Source: Candidatus Tepidifontimicrobium thermophilum (GTDB lineage Bacteria > Sysuimicrobiota > Sysuimicrobiia > Sysuimicrobiales > Sysuimicrobiaceae). From it: a stretch of DNA of 64,000 bases. The stretch lies in assembly GCA_031296405.1 (NCBI GenBank), contig JAVKKH010000002.1, forward strand, positions 1 to 64,000, given 5' to 3'. A program made the translations under genes and the position numbers. A model generated the notes under the pieces. It was not told where the DNA came from. It searched no databases and saw only the letters and a list, made by a program, of their open reading frames with translations. Shown here one piece after another: positions 49,363-56,797 of the stretch (its first letter is position 1; each line of letters starts with the position of its first letter).

Positions 49363-50832
49363 TCACGAGGGTACCGCACCCCGCTTGCGCCTGGCCAGTC
49401 GGTACAGGTCCAGGTAGCGGGCTGCCGTCCGTTCCCAGGAGAAGTCCGCGGCCATGCCCGCGCGCAGGAGCCTGCCCCAGGTCGCCGGGTCCCGGTATGC
49501 CGCCAGGGCACGCTGCACCGCACTCCAGAACGCCTCGGGGGAGTAGTCGTCAAACACGAAGCCGTTCGCCTGGCCGCGGGCCAGCGCCTCTGGCGTGGCG
49601 TCCACCACGCTGTCCGCCAGGCCGCCGGTCCTGCGCACCACGGGCACCGTGCCGTACCGGAGGCTGTACAGCTGGTTGAGGCCGGAGGGCTCGTAGCGGG
49701 ACGGCATCAGGAAGGCGTCACACCCCGCCTCGATCCAGTGGGCCAGGCGCTCGTCGAACCCGATCCGCACCGCGACCCACCCCGGGTGGCGCTCGGCTGC
49801 CTGCTGGAGGACCTCCTCGTACGTGGGATCGCCGGTCCCGAGGATCACCAGCTCCGCCGCCGCGGCCGGGAACCGGTCGACGCAGGCGGCCACCAGGTCG
49901 ACTCCCTTCTGCTCGACCAGCCGGGAAACCATACCGAACAGCGGGACACTCGGGTCTGTACGCAGGCCCATCTCCTCCTGCAGGGCTGCCTTGCAGACCC
50001 TCTTGCCCGAGAGGTCCTCCGGGCCGTAGCGAGCCGGAAGATACTGGTCGTTTCGGGGGTCCCAGACCGAGTAGTCCACGCCGTTCAGGATCCCGTACAG
50101 GTCCGCTGCTCTCTCGCGGAGCACCCCGTCCAGTCCGCAGCCCAGCTCCGGGGTCTGGATCTCCCGGGCGTACGTTTCGCTCACCGTACTGAGAACATCG
50201 GCGAACGCCAGTCCACCCTTGAGCAGGTTGACGCGGCCCCAGAATTCCAGGTAGCGGGGGCTGTACAGCTCCGGCGGGAGCCCGAGGTGAGGGTACTTCT
50301 CGGCCGGAAACAAGCCCTGGTAGGCGAGATTGTGGATCGTCAACAGGCAACCTACCGGGGCCCAGCGTGGGTCCGGCCAGGTCCTCAGGTACACGGGGAT
50401 CAAAGCGGTCTGCCAGTCGTTGCAGTGGACCACGTCCGCCTGCCATCCGGAGACCTGGACCCAGGAAAGGGCGGCGTGGCAGAACAGCGCAAACCGCTCC
50501 AGGTTGTCAGGGTAGTCTCGCCCCGACTCTCCGTACAGCCCCGGCCGGTCGAAGCTCCCCGGGTGGTCGACGAACCACACGGCGACGTTGCCGCCTGGCA
50601 CAGCACCTTCCCACACCACCACCCGTTCCCCGGGGAACGCGCCCGTGACCCGCACCTCGCCCGCGGGACGTAGGTGCCACGGCCCCTGCCGCACGCTCCG
50701 ATACAGGGGCGTCACGATGCGGACATCCGCGCCCGCCCGCGCCAGAGCCGCAGGCAGCGCCCCGCTTACGTCAGCCAACCCACCCGTCTTGGAGAACGGC
50801 GCGACCTCCGAGGACACAAACAGGACGCGCAC
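49363..50832 (-). CDS. glgA: Glycogen synthase (ADP-glucose type)
   Basis: 489 residues from GTG 50832 (GGAGG eight bases upstream). GT5 family: substrate-binding VAPFSKTGGLADVSGALPAA, DVVHCNDWQTALIPVYLR, LLTIHNLAYQGLFPAEKYP, FGMVSRLVEQKGVDLVAA, and the catalytic C-terminal loop LMPSRYEPSGLNQLYSLRYG. Transfers glucose from ADP-glucose (or UDP-glucose) to alpha-1,4-glucan. The frame stays open upstream but those codons lie in the lower-GC intergenic region and have no family match. Confidence 0.94.
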   Translation of the reverse strand: MRVLFVSSEVAPFSKTGGLADVSGALPAALARAGADVRIVTPLYRSVRQGPWHLRPAGEVRVTGAFPGERVVVWEGAVPGGNVAVWFVDHPGSFDRPGLYGESGRDYPDNLERFALFCHAALSWVQVSGWQADVVHCNDWQTALIPVYLRTWPDPRWAPVGCLLTIHNLAYQGLFPAEKYPHLGLPPELYSPRYLEFWGRVNLLKGGLAFADVLSTVSETYAREIQTPELGCGLDGVLRERAADLYGILNGVDYSVWDPRNDQYLPARYGPEDLSGKRVCKAALQEEMGLRTDPSVPLFGMVSRLVEQKGVDLVAACVDRFPAAAAELVILGTGDPTYEEVLQQAAERHPGWVAVRIGFDERLAHWIEAGCDAFLMPSRYEPSGLNQLYSLRYGTVPVVRRTGGLADSVVDATPEALARGQANGFVFDDYSPEAFWSAVQRALAAYRDPATWGRLLRAGMAADFSWERTAARYLDLYRLARRKRGAVPS

Positions 50833-51011
50833 CGCCCGACCTCCGTCTTGTTTTGTCCGTGCGGGTGCTCCGAGAACGTGCGGGAAAATAAAACTTACTT
50901 GACAAAAACCCGCTGCTGCTGCGAACATCCCGCGCGAAGGCTGCCGCCGCGGTTGTCTCGCAGCCCGGTAGATCCCGCCTGGCGAGCTGCCTCGCCGGCA
51001 TCTCGGTTGTC

Positions 51012-51061
51012 GTTGCACGGACACCCGTGCAACCGCGTATATACCCGGAACGTAGTTCCGG
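51012..51061 (+). promoter_or_regulatory. Promoter with two palindromic operators upstream of the peptide gene
   Basis: TTGCAC (51013-51018) and TATATA (51038-51043) with a 19-base spacer. The -35 sits inside a perfect nine-pair inverted repeat, GTTGCACGG-ACAC-CCGTGCAAC split here as 51012-51020 and 51025-51033. Just after the -10, CCGGAACGTAGTTCCGG (51045-51061) is a perfect 7-3-7 palindrome over the predicted start site. This looks like dual operator control. Confidence 0.5.
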
Positions 51062-51143
51062 TAGACCTGCAGCCGCGCGGGCTGCGGTCGCCGGTGATGT
51101 TAGAGCAACATTTGTGCCAGGTCAAGCGATCGGAGGTTTTTCC

Positions 51144-51161
51144 GTGAACAAGTGGGGCTAA
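51144..51161 (+). CDS. Five-codon mini-ORF (leader peptide) duplicating the peptide gene start
   Basis: GGAGG (51132-51136), seven bases, then GTG AAC AAG TGG GGC TAA, coding MNKWG and stop. The 14 bases TGAACAAGTGGGGC recur exactly 63 bases downstream at the start of the 28-residue peptide gene, in the same frame. It may be a leader ORF controlling the downstream start or a leftover of a local duplication. A short hairpin follows its stop. Confidence 0.45.
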   Translation: MNKWG

Positions 51162-51206
51162 GATCCGGGCTTCTGGCCCGAAAAACCACAGAGGGAGGGG
51201 ATCCAG

Positions 51207-51293
51207 ATGAACAAGTGGGGCAAGCTGGTTCTGCTGCTGTCGACTCTGGCTTCGCTGCTGGTTTCTGCAGGCGCTCACGGAAAGTGGGGGTAG
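51207..51293 (+). CDS. Putative secreted signal peptide, 28 residues
   Basis: ATG 51207 with GAGGGAGGGG six bases upstream, a strong ribosome-binding site. The product begins MNKWGKLVLLLSTLASLL, a basic N-terminus and hydrophobic core like a signal peptide, then VSAGAHGKWG. Signal-peptidase-type cleavage after an Ala would leave a 5-6 residue C-terminal peptide such as AHGKWG. KWG occurs at both ends. No cysteine is present, so it is not a standard AgrD thiolactone precursor. One extra G in the GGGGG run at 51286-51290 would extend the product to 38 residues ending ILITPEL. It lies 112 bases before the HD-GYP start. Function is inferred from size, context and hydrophobicity. Confidence 0.5.
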   Translation: MNKWGKLVLLLSTLASLLVSAGAHGKWG

Positions 51294-51405
51294 GTCGCAT
51301 CCTGATCACGCCTGAGCTTTAAACACCGGAGAAGGGACGAGCCCGGACGGCATGCTTCTTGCTCTGTACCCCGGCAGGACCGGGTTGCCTGCCGCGGAGA
51401 GCAAG

Positions 51406-52797
51406 ATGAGACGGTTCGGGCTCGCTCCTTTAGTCGTTTTCGGCCTCGTTCTTCTGGCCGCGGCGGCCGGGCACGCCATTTTCCACCTGGCGAAATCGTC
51501 TGCCCCATACTCACCGTTGCGCGTAGCTGTGTTTATGACCGCGACGTTCCTTGCAATTCTTCTCGAGCTCAAGCCGACTAGGCTCTCTATCGGCCGGGAA
51601 GTCTCCGAGATTGCTCTGAGCTCCGCCCTCTATCTGCCCATCCTGCTGGTGGCAGGTTGGCCCTTCGCGGTACTCTTAGCGCTATTTGCGAACCTCACAT
51701 CCGATCTACAACTAGGGAAACCTTGGTACAAAGCCCTGTACAACTCCGCCAACGCCACATTCTCCCTGTGGATCGGAGGACTCTTATTCTCACAGATAAC
51801 AGGGGGGCAGTCGGCAGCCCTTACACAACCTAGCGCAATGGGAGCAGCGCTAGTCAGTGGTTTCGTCTACACTTTGGCCAATATATGTCTAGTCGCCCTG
51901 CCGATCGCCTGGGTTCAGGACCTACCATACCGATCCATATTGGTCCCGTATCTACGAGCTGTCGCCCCATTCTTCGCGGGCGTCACCTCGGTCTCTGTAG
52001 CGGTTGCTGCTCTATGGCAACTTCATCCCGTATCGAGCTTGCTACTCTTTCCAGCTCTCCTGACAGCCAAACTCGCCTACGACAACTACGTCCGGCTCCG
52101 CGTTGAAACCGACAACTTCCTCCACGCCCTCGCAGACGCCGTAGACCTTCGGGATCCCTACACGGCGAAGCACTCCATTCGGGTGGCGGACCTGGCCCGG
52201 GCCCTGGGGGAGCGCCTGGGCCTTCAGGGAGAAGTGCTGTGGGGCCTGCACGCGGTGGCCCGGGTCCACGACGTGGGCAAGGTCACCATCCCTGACTCCG
52301 TCCTCCTGAAGGCCGGGCCCCTGAGCCCAGAGGAGTACGCGGAGATGAAGGGGCACGTGGAGGCCGGGGTCCGGATCCTGCAGAACATCAGCCTCTACCG
52401 CGACTCGCTAGATATCCTCGCCCAGCACCACGAACGCCTGGACGGGTCCGGCTATCCCCTGGGGCTGAAGGGCGACGAGATCATCTTCCCGGCCCGGGTG
52501 CTGGCGGTGGCGGACGCGTACGACGCCATGACCACTGACCGTCCGTACCGGCGCGCCAAGACTCCCGAGGAGGCCGTGCGGGAGCTCTACCGGGTCGCGG
52601 GCAAGGAGTATGATCTGACCGTGGTCCGGGCCCTGGAGGACGAGCTCATCGCGCGCGGCGTCCTGAAGGGCCCCGTGGTCCCTGCGGCCCTGGAGGCCGC
52701 CAGTTCAGGGGCGCAGGCCGGAGAAGGCGATGCTGCTGCTCGTACCGCTCGCGTTGTCCCTCTGCCTCGGGTGGGCTCGGGGCGGAAGCCTTCGTAA
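51406..52797 (+). CDS. Membrane HD-GYP protein, probable cyclic-di-GMP phosphodiesterase
   Basis: 463 residues from ATG 51406 (GGAG upstream); ATG 51352 would add 18 residues. About residues 1-225 are hydrophobic with six or seven helices (FGLAPLVVFGLVLLAAAAGH, ALYLPILLVAGWPFAVLLAL, GAALVSGFVYTLANICLVAL), a sensory membrane domain I do not recognise. The catalytic part has HSIRVADLARALGERLG, the HD pair in ARVHDVGKVTIPDSVLLK (His288-Asp289), and HHERLDGSGYPLGLKGDEII (GYP motif, about 341-352). GC changes from about 50-57% to about 75% where the catalytic domain begins. Overlaps the DUF5317 gene by 68 bases. Confidence 0.9.
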   Translation: MRRFGLAPLVVFGLVLLAAAAGHAIFHLAKSSAPYSPLRVAVFMTATFLAILLELKPTRLSIGREVSEIALSSALYLPILLVAGWPFAVLLALFANLTSDLQLGKPWYKALYNSANATFSLWIGGLLFSQITGGQSAALTQPSAMGAALVSGFVYTLANICLVALPIAWVQDLPYRSILVPYLRAVAPFFAGVTSVSVAVAALWQLHPVSSLLLFPALLTAKLAYDNYVRLRVETDNFLHALADAVDLRDPYTAKHSIRVADLARALGERLGLQGEVLWGLHAVARVHDVGKVTIPDSVLLKAGPLSPEEYAEMKGHVEAGVRILQNISLYRDSLDILAQHHERLDGSGYPLGLKGDEIIFPARVLAVADAYDAMTTDRPYRRAKTPEEAVRELYRVAGKEYDLTVVRALEDELIARGVLKGPVVPAALEAASSGAQAGEGDAAARTARVVPLPRVGSGRKPS

Positions 52798-53434
52798 CCT
52801 CCTGTCCGCAGACCTGCGCTCTCCGTGGGTCCCCCTGCTGGCCCTGGGCCTGCAGCTGGCTATCTTCGAACCCACGGGCCCGCTCCCGTTCCTCCGCGGC
52901 CGCGAGCTGGCCGTCCACGCCCTCTCTTACGGCGTCCTGGGCTCGTTCCTGTGGCTCAACCGGCACCTGCCGGGCATGTGGCTGGTCGCGCTGGGCTTCG
53001 CGTCCAACGCGGCCGCCATCCTGGCCAACGGGGGCCTCATGCCTGCCTCCGAGGAGGCGCTCCGGACTGCCGGCCGCTGGGCCCTGGTGGCGGAAGCCGG
53101 GAGGGTCTACAACAACTCCACGGTGATCGGACCGAGCACAAAGCTGTGGTTCCTGGGCGACGTGTTCGCGATTCCGGCGGGCCTGCCGCTGGCCAACGTG
53201 TTCAGCTTCGGCGACGTGCTCCTGGCCCTCGGGGCTGTGGTGCTGGTCCCCGCGTTGATGGGGGCGAGGCCCGCGAGGCCTCCCCTAAGAGCGGTGGGGC
53301 TAGCTGTGGCCGTCCTCCTCCTGGTGGCGCTGGCGGGCAGCCTGAAGGTTCCCGCCGCCCTGCGGACGGGCAGCGCACCCGGCGGTGCCGGGATCCCGCT
53401 GCTCACCGTGCCAGGATCAGAACCACGTCGTTGA
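52730..53434 (+). CDS. DUF5317-type membrane protein
   Basis: 234 residues, six or so predicted helices. The conserved-looking core is ASNAAAILANGGLMPASEEA followed by YNNSTVIGPSTKLWFLGDVF and AGLPLANVFSFGDVLLALGA, which I recognise as the DUF5317 pattern. No biochemical role is known. ATG 52730 has GGAG six bases upstream and lies within the 3' end of the HD-GYP gene, so the two are coupled. The 3' end overlaps the convergent glycerate kinase gene by 32 bases. Confidence 0.78.
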   Translation: MLLLVPLALSLCLGWARGGSLRNLLSADLRSPWVPLLALGLQLAIFEPTGPLPFLRGRELAVHALSYGVLGSFLWLNRHLPGMWLVALGFASNAAAILANGGLMPASEEALRTAGRWALVAEAGRVYNNSTVIGPSTKLWFLGDVFAIPAGLPLANVFSFGDVLLALGAVVLVPALMGARPARPPLRAVGLAVAVLLLVALAGSLKVPAALRTGSAPGGAGIPLLTVPGSEPRR

Positions 53435-54734
53435 CGTTGGTCCCGGTGGGCCCCGTGCGGACGAGGTCGCCCAGGGCTTCGAAGAAGGCGTACGAGTCGT
53501 TGGCGGCCAGGTACCGGCGCGCGTCCAGGCCGCGGCTCCCACCGCGGGCCACAGTGCTGCCGTCCGCGAAAGCTCCCGCGGCCTCCGTGGGGCCGTCCGT
53601 GCCGTCGGTGGCGAAGCTGGCCACCAGCACGCCCTCAAGGCCGTCCAGACCAAGGGCCGCGGCCAGCGCCAGCTCCTGGTTCCGGCCCCCCCGTCCGGAG
53701 CCGCGCACCGTAACCGTAGTCTCCCCACCCAGTACCAGACACGCGGGCTTCGGGACCGGCCGGTCCTGCAGGGTTTCCTCCCTGGCCAGAGCGGCCACCA
53801 CCCGCCCGACTTCTCGCGCCTCCCCTTCGAGCGAGGTGGTGAGCACTGACGTGTGGTAGCCCAGCCGCTCCGCCTCCGCTCGCGCCGCTTCCACCGCGTC
53901 CACTACGCTGGCCACCACCTGCAGACGCACCCTCTGGAACACCGGGTCGCCGGGTTTGGGGGTTTCCGGGACCTCCCCCGCGGCTCCCCGCTCGAGGCGC
54001 CGCCGCACCGTCGCCGGCACCTTTTCAACGAGCCCGTAACGCTCCAACACAGCGAGGGCATCCGCGTACGTGGTCGGGTCCGGGCTGAACGGGCCTGACG
54101 CGATGGCGTCCAGCCGGTTCCCCAGGACGTCGCTGACCACCAGCCCCACCACGCGGGCCGGATGGGCCACTCGGGCCAGCCAGCCGCCCTTCACCGCGGA
54201 CAGGTGTTTCCGGACCGCGTTCACTTCTGCGATGGTGGCACCGCTGCGCAGTAGCAGGTCTGTCACCGCCACCTTGTCCTGCAGCGTCAGGCCCTCCGCG
54301 GGCAGGGGAAGGAGCGCCGACCCGCCCCCGGAGATGAGGCACAGTACCAGGTCGGGTTCACCCGCCGCCTGAAGCAGCTCCACCACCCGCCGGGCCGCGG
54401 TTTCACCCTCAGGGCCGGGCAGGGGGTGAGAAGCCTCCAGAACCTGAACCCGGCGGAGCGGGACCCCGTGGCCGTGCTTCGTGACCACCACCCCACCGTC
54501 CACCCGCTCGCCCAGCACCTCCTCCACCGCGAGGGCCATCTGTGCGGACGCCTTCCCGAAGCCCACCACCCACACGCGGGCGAACTCCGACAGGGCCACG
54601 CGCAAGTCGCCCACCTCCAGGCGGTCACCGTCCCGCCGCAGGGCCCGCCGCACGGACTCCGCCCCGTTTGCAGCCCGCAGGCCGGCCCGGAAGATCTGGA
54701 GGGCGTGTTGCCTCAGCTGGCCCCCGTCTCGCAC
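53403..54734 (-). CDS. Glycerate 2-kinase (MOFRL/TtuD type)
   Basis: 443 residues from GTG 54734, which shares one base with the TAG of the upstream gene (TAGTG). Motifs of the GckA/TtuD family: VWVVGFGKASAQMALAVEEV, VVVTKHGHGVPLRRVQVLEA, SHPLPGPEGETAARRVVELL, LVLCLISGGGSALLPLPAEG, AEVNAVRKHLSAVKGGWLAR and LVLGGETTVTVRGSGRGGRN. It phosphorylates D-glycerate, usually to 2-phosphoglycerate. It could complete a glyoxylate-to-glycerate route or belong with the glycosyltransferase upstream. Confidence 0.92.
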   Translation of the reverse strand: MRDGGQLRQHALQIFRAGLRAANGAESVRRALRRDGDRLEVGDLRVALSEFARVWVVGFGKASAQMALAVEEVLGERVDGGVVVTKHGHGVPLRRVQVLEASHPLPGPEGETAARRVVELLQAAGEPDLVLCLISGGGSALLPLPAEGLTLQDKVAVTDLLLRSGATIAEVNAVRKHLSAVKGGWLARVAHPARVVGLVVSDVLGNRLDAIASGPFSPDPTTYADALAVLERYGLVEKVPATVRRRLERGAAGEVPETPKPGDPVFQRVRLQVVASVVDAVEAARAEAERLGYHTSVLTTSLEGEAREVGRVVAALAREETLQDRPVPKPACLVLGGETTVTVRGSGRGGRNQELALAAALGLDGLEGVLVASFATDGTDGPTEAAGAFADGSTVARGGSRGLDARRYLAANDSYAFFEALGDLVRTGPTGTNVNDVVLILAR

Positions 54735-55954
54735 TAGAGGCGTTCCCAGGCGGCCACCAGCCTGGTCTTCTCCTCCTCGAAGACCGCGGCCTGACGCTCC
54801 ACTACGAGTTCCGCAGCTGCCGTGTCCAGCTCTCGGGTTTCCTCCGCGAACGCCGCCACCCGCCCGAAGTACACGGGCACCAGAGCCGCCACCACCGCAT
54901 CCGGGTCCAGGTCGTCCCGGTGAAAGGCCACCGCGAAGTCGTACACCAGCCGGGCCCACCAGCGCTCGGTGAGGTAACCTGCCGGGCCCAGCTCAGCCGC
55001 CCGGTCCAGCTGCTCCCGCACGTCCGCGCCCAGGGCCCGGCCCCACACCCCGCCGTGCACCCGCTGACCTTCCCGGAACCGGTCCACCAGGGCAGAAACT
55101 GTGACAGGGACAGGCTCAGGCTCCGCTTCCACCGGGTCTCCCACTGTCGGCACCGGCTGGCTTCCCCGCACCTGCCGCCAGCGGAATGGGTACACCGCCA
55201 GCAGGGAGAACATCGTCCCGACGACTTGCTGGAACATGGGCCCGAGCCCCGCCGGGTCCCTGGGGTCGTGCACCTTAACACCCAGAGGTGCCTGCACGAC
55301 CCGGGCCCCCTCGCAGAGAGCCGTGGTCGTCATCCAGATGTCTACCCCGAACCGCGCCACGTCGCTCTCCCACACGGGCTTTGCCAGAAGCCGGCCCGCC
55401 AGGGCCCCTGAGAGGCCGAACTCGCCGCCGATGGGTTGCCGGACCCTGGCGCCGTACAGGGCGCGGGTCAAAGGGTAGGCCAGGTTGTTGGTGATGGTGC
55501 CGTCGTACTTGTGCCGCACGTACAGCGGGACCACGTAGTCCGCCTGCCCGGCCAGCACCGGGCCCGCCAGCCGCTGCACCCACCAGGGTCCGACCGACCG
55601 GAGATCTGCGTCCACCAACACACAGCAGCGGGCGCCCACTAGCTGCGCGGCTTCCAGCACAGCCCGGACGGCACTGCCCTTTCCGCGGATGCCCTCGTAG
55701 CCCGTGCACACCACCCGCACCGGGTCGGGCACCCGTGCCGCCCCGGCAGCTTCGGGGGTGCCGTCCGCGGACCCTCCGTCCGCGTTCACCACCACCCCCC
55801 GCAGCCCCGGGAAGTAGCGAGTGACGCCCTCGGCCACCGTCTCCACCACGTGGCCGACGGTACGGGCGTTGTTGAAGCTGGGGATGCCCACCACCAGGTC
55901 TGCCCTCCCCAGCCGCCGGAGCTCCCTGCGGACCTCGCCGGGCAGCGCGTGCAC
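54734..55954 (-). CDS. GT2-fold glycosyltransferase, glucosyl-3-phosphoglycerate synthase-like
   Basis: 406 residues from GTG 55954, overlapping the MBL stop by one base (TAGTG). GT-A fold: LVVGIPSFNNARTVGHVVET, VVVNADGGSADGTPEAAG, GKGSAVRAVLEAAQLVGARC and the DXD-type LVDADLRSVGPWWVQRLAG; then LYVRHKYDGTITNNLAYPLT and RQPIGGEFGLSGALAGRLL. Length and the DGGSxDGT/VDADLR pattern resemble GpgS (GT81), which makes glucosyl-3-phosphoglycerate, a compatible-solute precursor. The specific donor and acceptor are not proven. Confidence 0.75.
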   Translation of the reverse strand: MHALPGEVRRELRRLGRADLVVGIPSFNNARTVGHVVETVAEGVTRYFPGLRGVVVNADGGSADGTPEAAGAARVPDPVRVVCTGYEGIRGKGSAVRAVLEAAQLVGARCCVLVDADLRSVGPWWVQRLAGPVLAGQADYVVPLYVRHKYDGTITNNLAYPLTRALYGARVRQPIGGEFGLSGALAGRLLAKPVWESDVARFGVDIWMTTTALCEGARVVQAPLGVKVHDPRDPAGLGPMFQQVVGTMFSLLAVYPFRWRQVRGSQPVPTVGDPVEAEPEPVPVTVSALVDRFREGQRVHGGVWGRALGADVREQLDRAAELGPAGYLTERWWARLVYDFAVAFHRDDLDPDAVVAALVPVYFGRVAAFAEETRELDTAAAELVVERQAAVFEEEKTRLVAAWERL

Positions 55955-56736
55955 TACCGCCTCCCCGCCAGCGGCACCTCGGAGCCCTCGTTGGGCCGGA
56001 CCACCTGCACCTCCGCTGCAACCCCGTGCCGCTCCAGGGCGCCGGCCACCACGTCCCGGGCGAGGGGGGCCAGGTTGTTCACCTCGCTCACGTGCAGGAG
56101 GACGAAGCGCTGCGGCCGGCCCGCGTGCAGCCGGACTGCCGCGGCCGCCGCGCCGTCGTTGCTGAGGTGCCCGTACCGGCCCACGATGCGGTTCTTCACG
56201 AACCACGGGTACGGGCTGACGCCCAGCAGCCGCAGGTCGTAGTTGGCCTCCAGGAGCACCACGTCGCAGCCGAACGCCCGCTCCACGAGGGCCTGACCCA
56301 CGTCGCCGAGGTCCGTGGCGACCGCCACCCGCGTCCCGGCCGCCTCCAGGACGAAGGCCACGGGGTCTGCGGCGTCGTGGGGGACCGGAACGGCCTCCAC
56401 CGTCCATGCACCCACGCGGAAGGGCTGCAGGTTGGCGATCCGCTCGCACGGGGCGCTGCTGTCGAGCCCGCACGCGCGCAGCGTCGCCTCGTTGGCCAGC
56501 ACCGGCGCACCCACCGCCCGGGCGAGAGCGGCTGCCCCCCGCGCGTGGTCGTCGTGCTCGTGGGTCAGCAGGACCGCCGCCAGGGCCTGGAGGGAGCAAC
56601 CCGCCCGCGCCATCCGCCGCAACAGGGCCTCCCCAGATAGCCCGGCGTCCACCAGCACCGCGGTGCCTCCGGCCTCCAGCCACACCGCGTTGCCGGCGCT
56701 CCCCGAAGCCAGGACCACGATCCGGGGGTCAGCCAC
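55954..56736 (-). CDS. MBL-fold metallohydrolase (YycJ/WalJ-like)
   Basis: 260 residues from GTG 56736. Motifs: IVVLASGSAGNAVWLEAGG, metal-binding LLTHEHDDHARGAAALARA (about residue 55-73), VAVATDLGDVGQALVERA, LLEANYDLRLL, IVGRYGHLSNDGAAAAAVRL and FVLLHVSEVNNLAPLARDVV. Close in pattern to Bacillus YycJ (WalJ), a 5'-3' exonuclease-like protein linked to cell-wall signalling. The start lies about seven bases after TACAAT, so the mRNA is probably leaderless. Confidence 0.87.
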   Translation of the reverse strand: MADPRIVVLASGSAGNAVWLEAGGTAVLVDAGLSGEALLRRMARAGCSLQALAAVLLTHEHDDHARGAAALARAVGAPVLANEATLRACGLDSSAPCERIANLQPFRVGAWTVEAVPVPHDAADPVAFVLEAAGTRVAVATDLGDVGQALVERAFGCDVVLLEANYDLRLLGVSPYPWFVKNRIVGRYGHLSNDGAAAAAVRLHAGRPQRFVLLHVSEVNNLAPLARDVVAGALERHGVAAEVQVVRPNEGSEVPLAGRR

Positions 56737-56742
56737 GCCCCC

Positions 56743-56748
56743 ATTGTA
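56743..56748 (-). promoter_or_regulatory. -10 element of a probable leaderless transcript
   Basis: TACAAT on the minus strand; the expected transcription start coincides with the GTG at 56736. No Shine-Dalgarno precedes that GTG. A -35 is not clear. Confidence 0.5.
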
Positions 56749-56797
56749 GGCATCCCGGTCCGGTGGCAGCCGACAGGTCGTCCCCACGCGGCCCCCC

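Larger units (their letters stand above)
50833..51206. other. Intergenic region between glgA and the peptide gene: promoters, palindromes and mini-ORF
   Basis: About 370 bases, partly lower in GC. Contains TTGACA at 50899-50904 (weak GAACAT 18 bases on), a GGCGAG-CTGC-CTCGCC hairpin (50981-50996), the palindromic promoter region at 51012-51061, hairpins at 51069-51085 and 51097-51111 (ATGTT-AGAGC-AACAT), the five-codon mini-ORF at 51144-51161 and a CGGGC-TTCTG-GCCCG hairpin (51166-51180) followed by AAAAA. No match to a known riboswitch core was recognised. Confidence 0.55.

Noticed and set aside
51012-51206. Possible c-di-GMP (GEMM) riboswitch upstream of the HD-GYP gene
   Set aside because: Several hairpins exist but the conserved GEMM core could not be found; kept only as an unnamed structured leader.
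51207-51293. Standard AgrD-type cyclic (thio)lactone precursor
   Set aside because: No Cys in the peptide and the acidic PE-type tail appears only in a different frame; reported as a separate possibility, not as the call.
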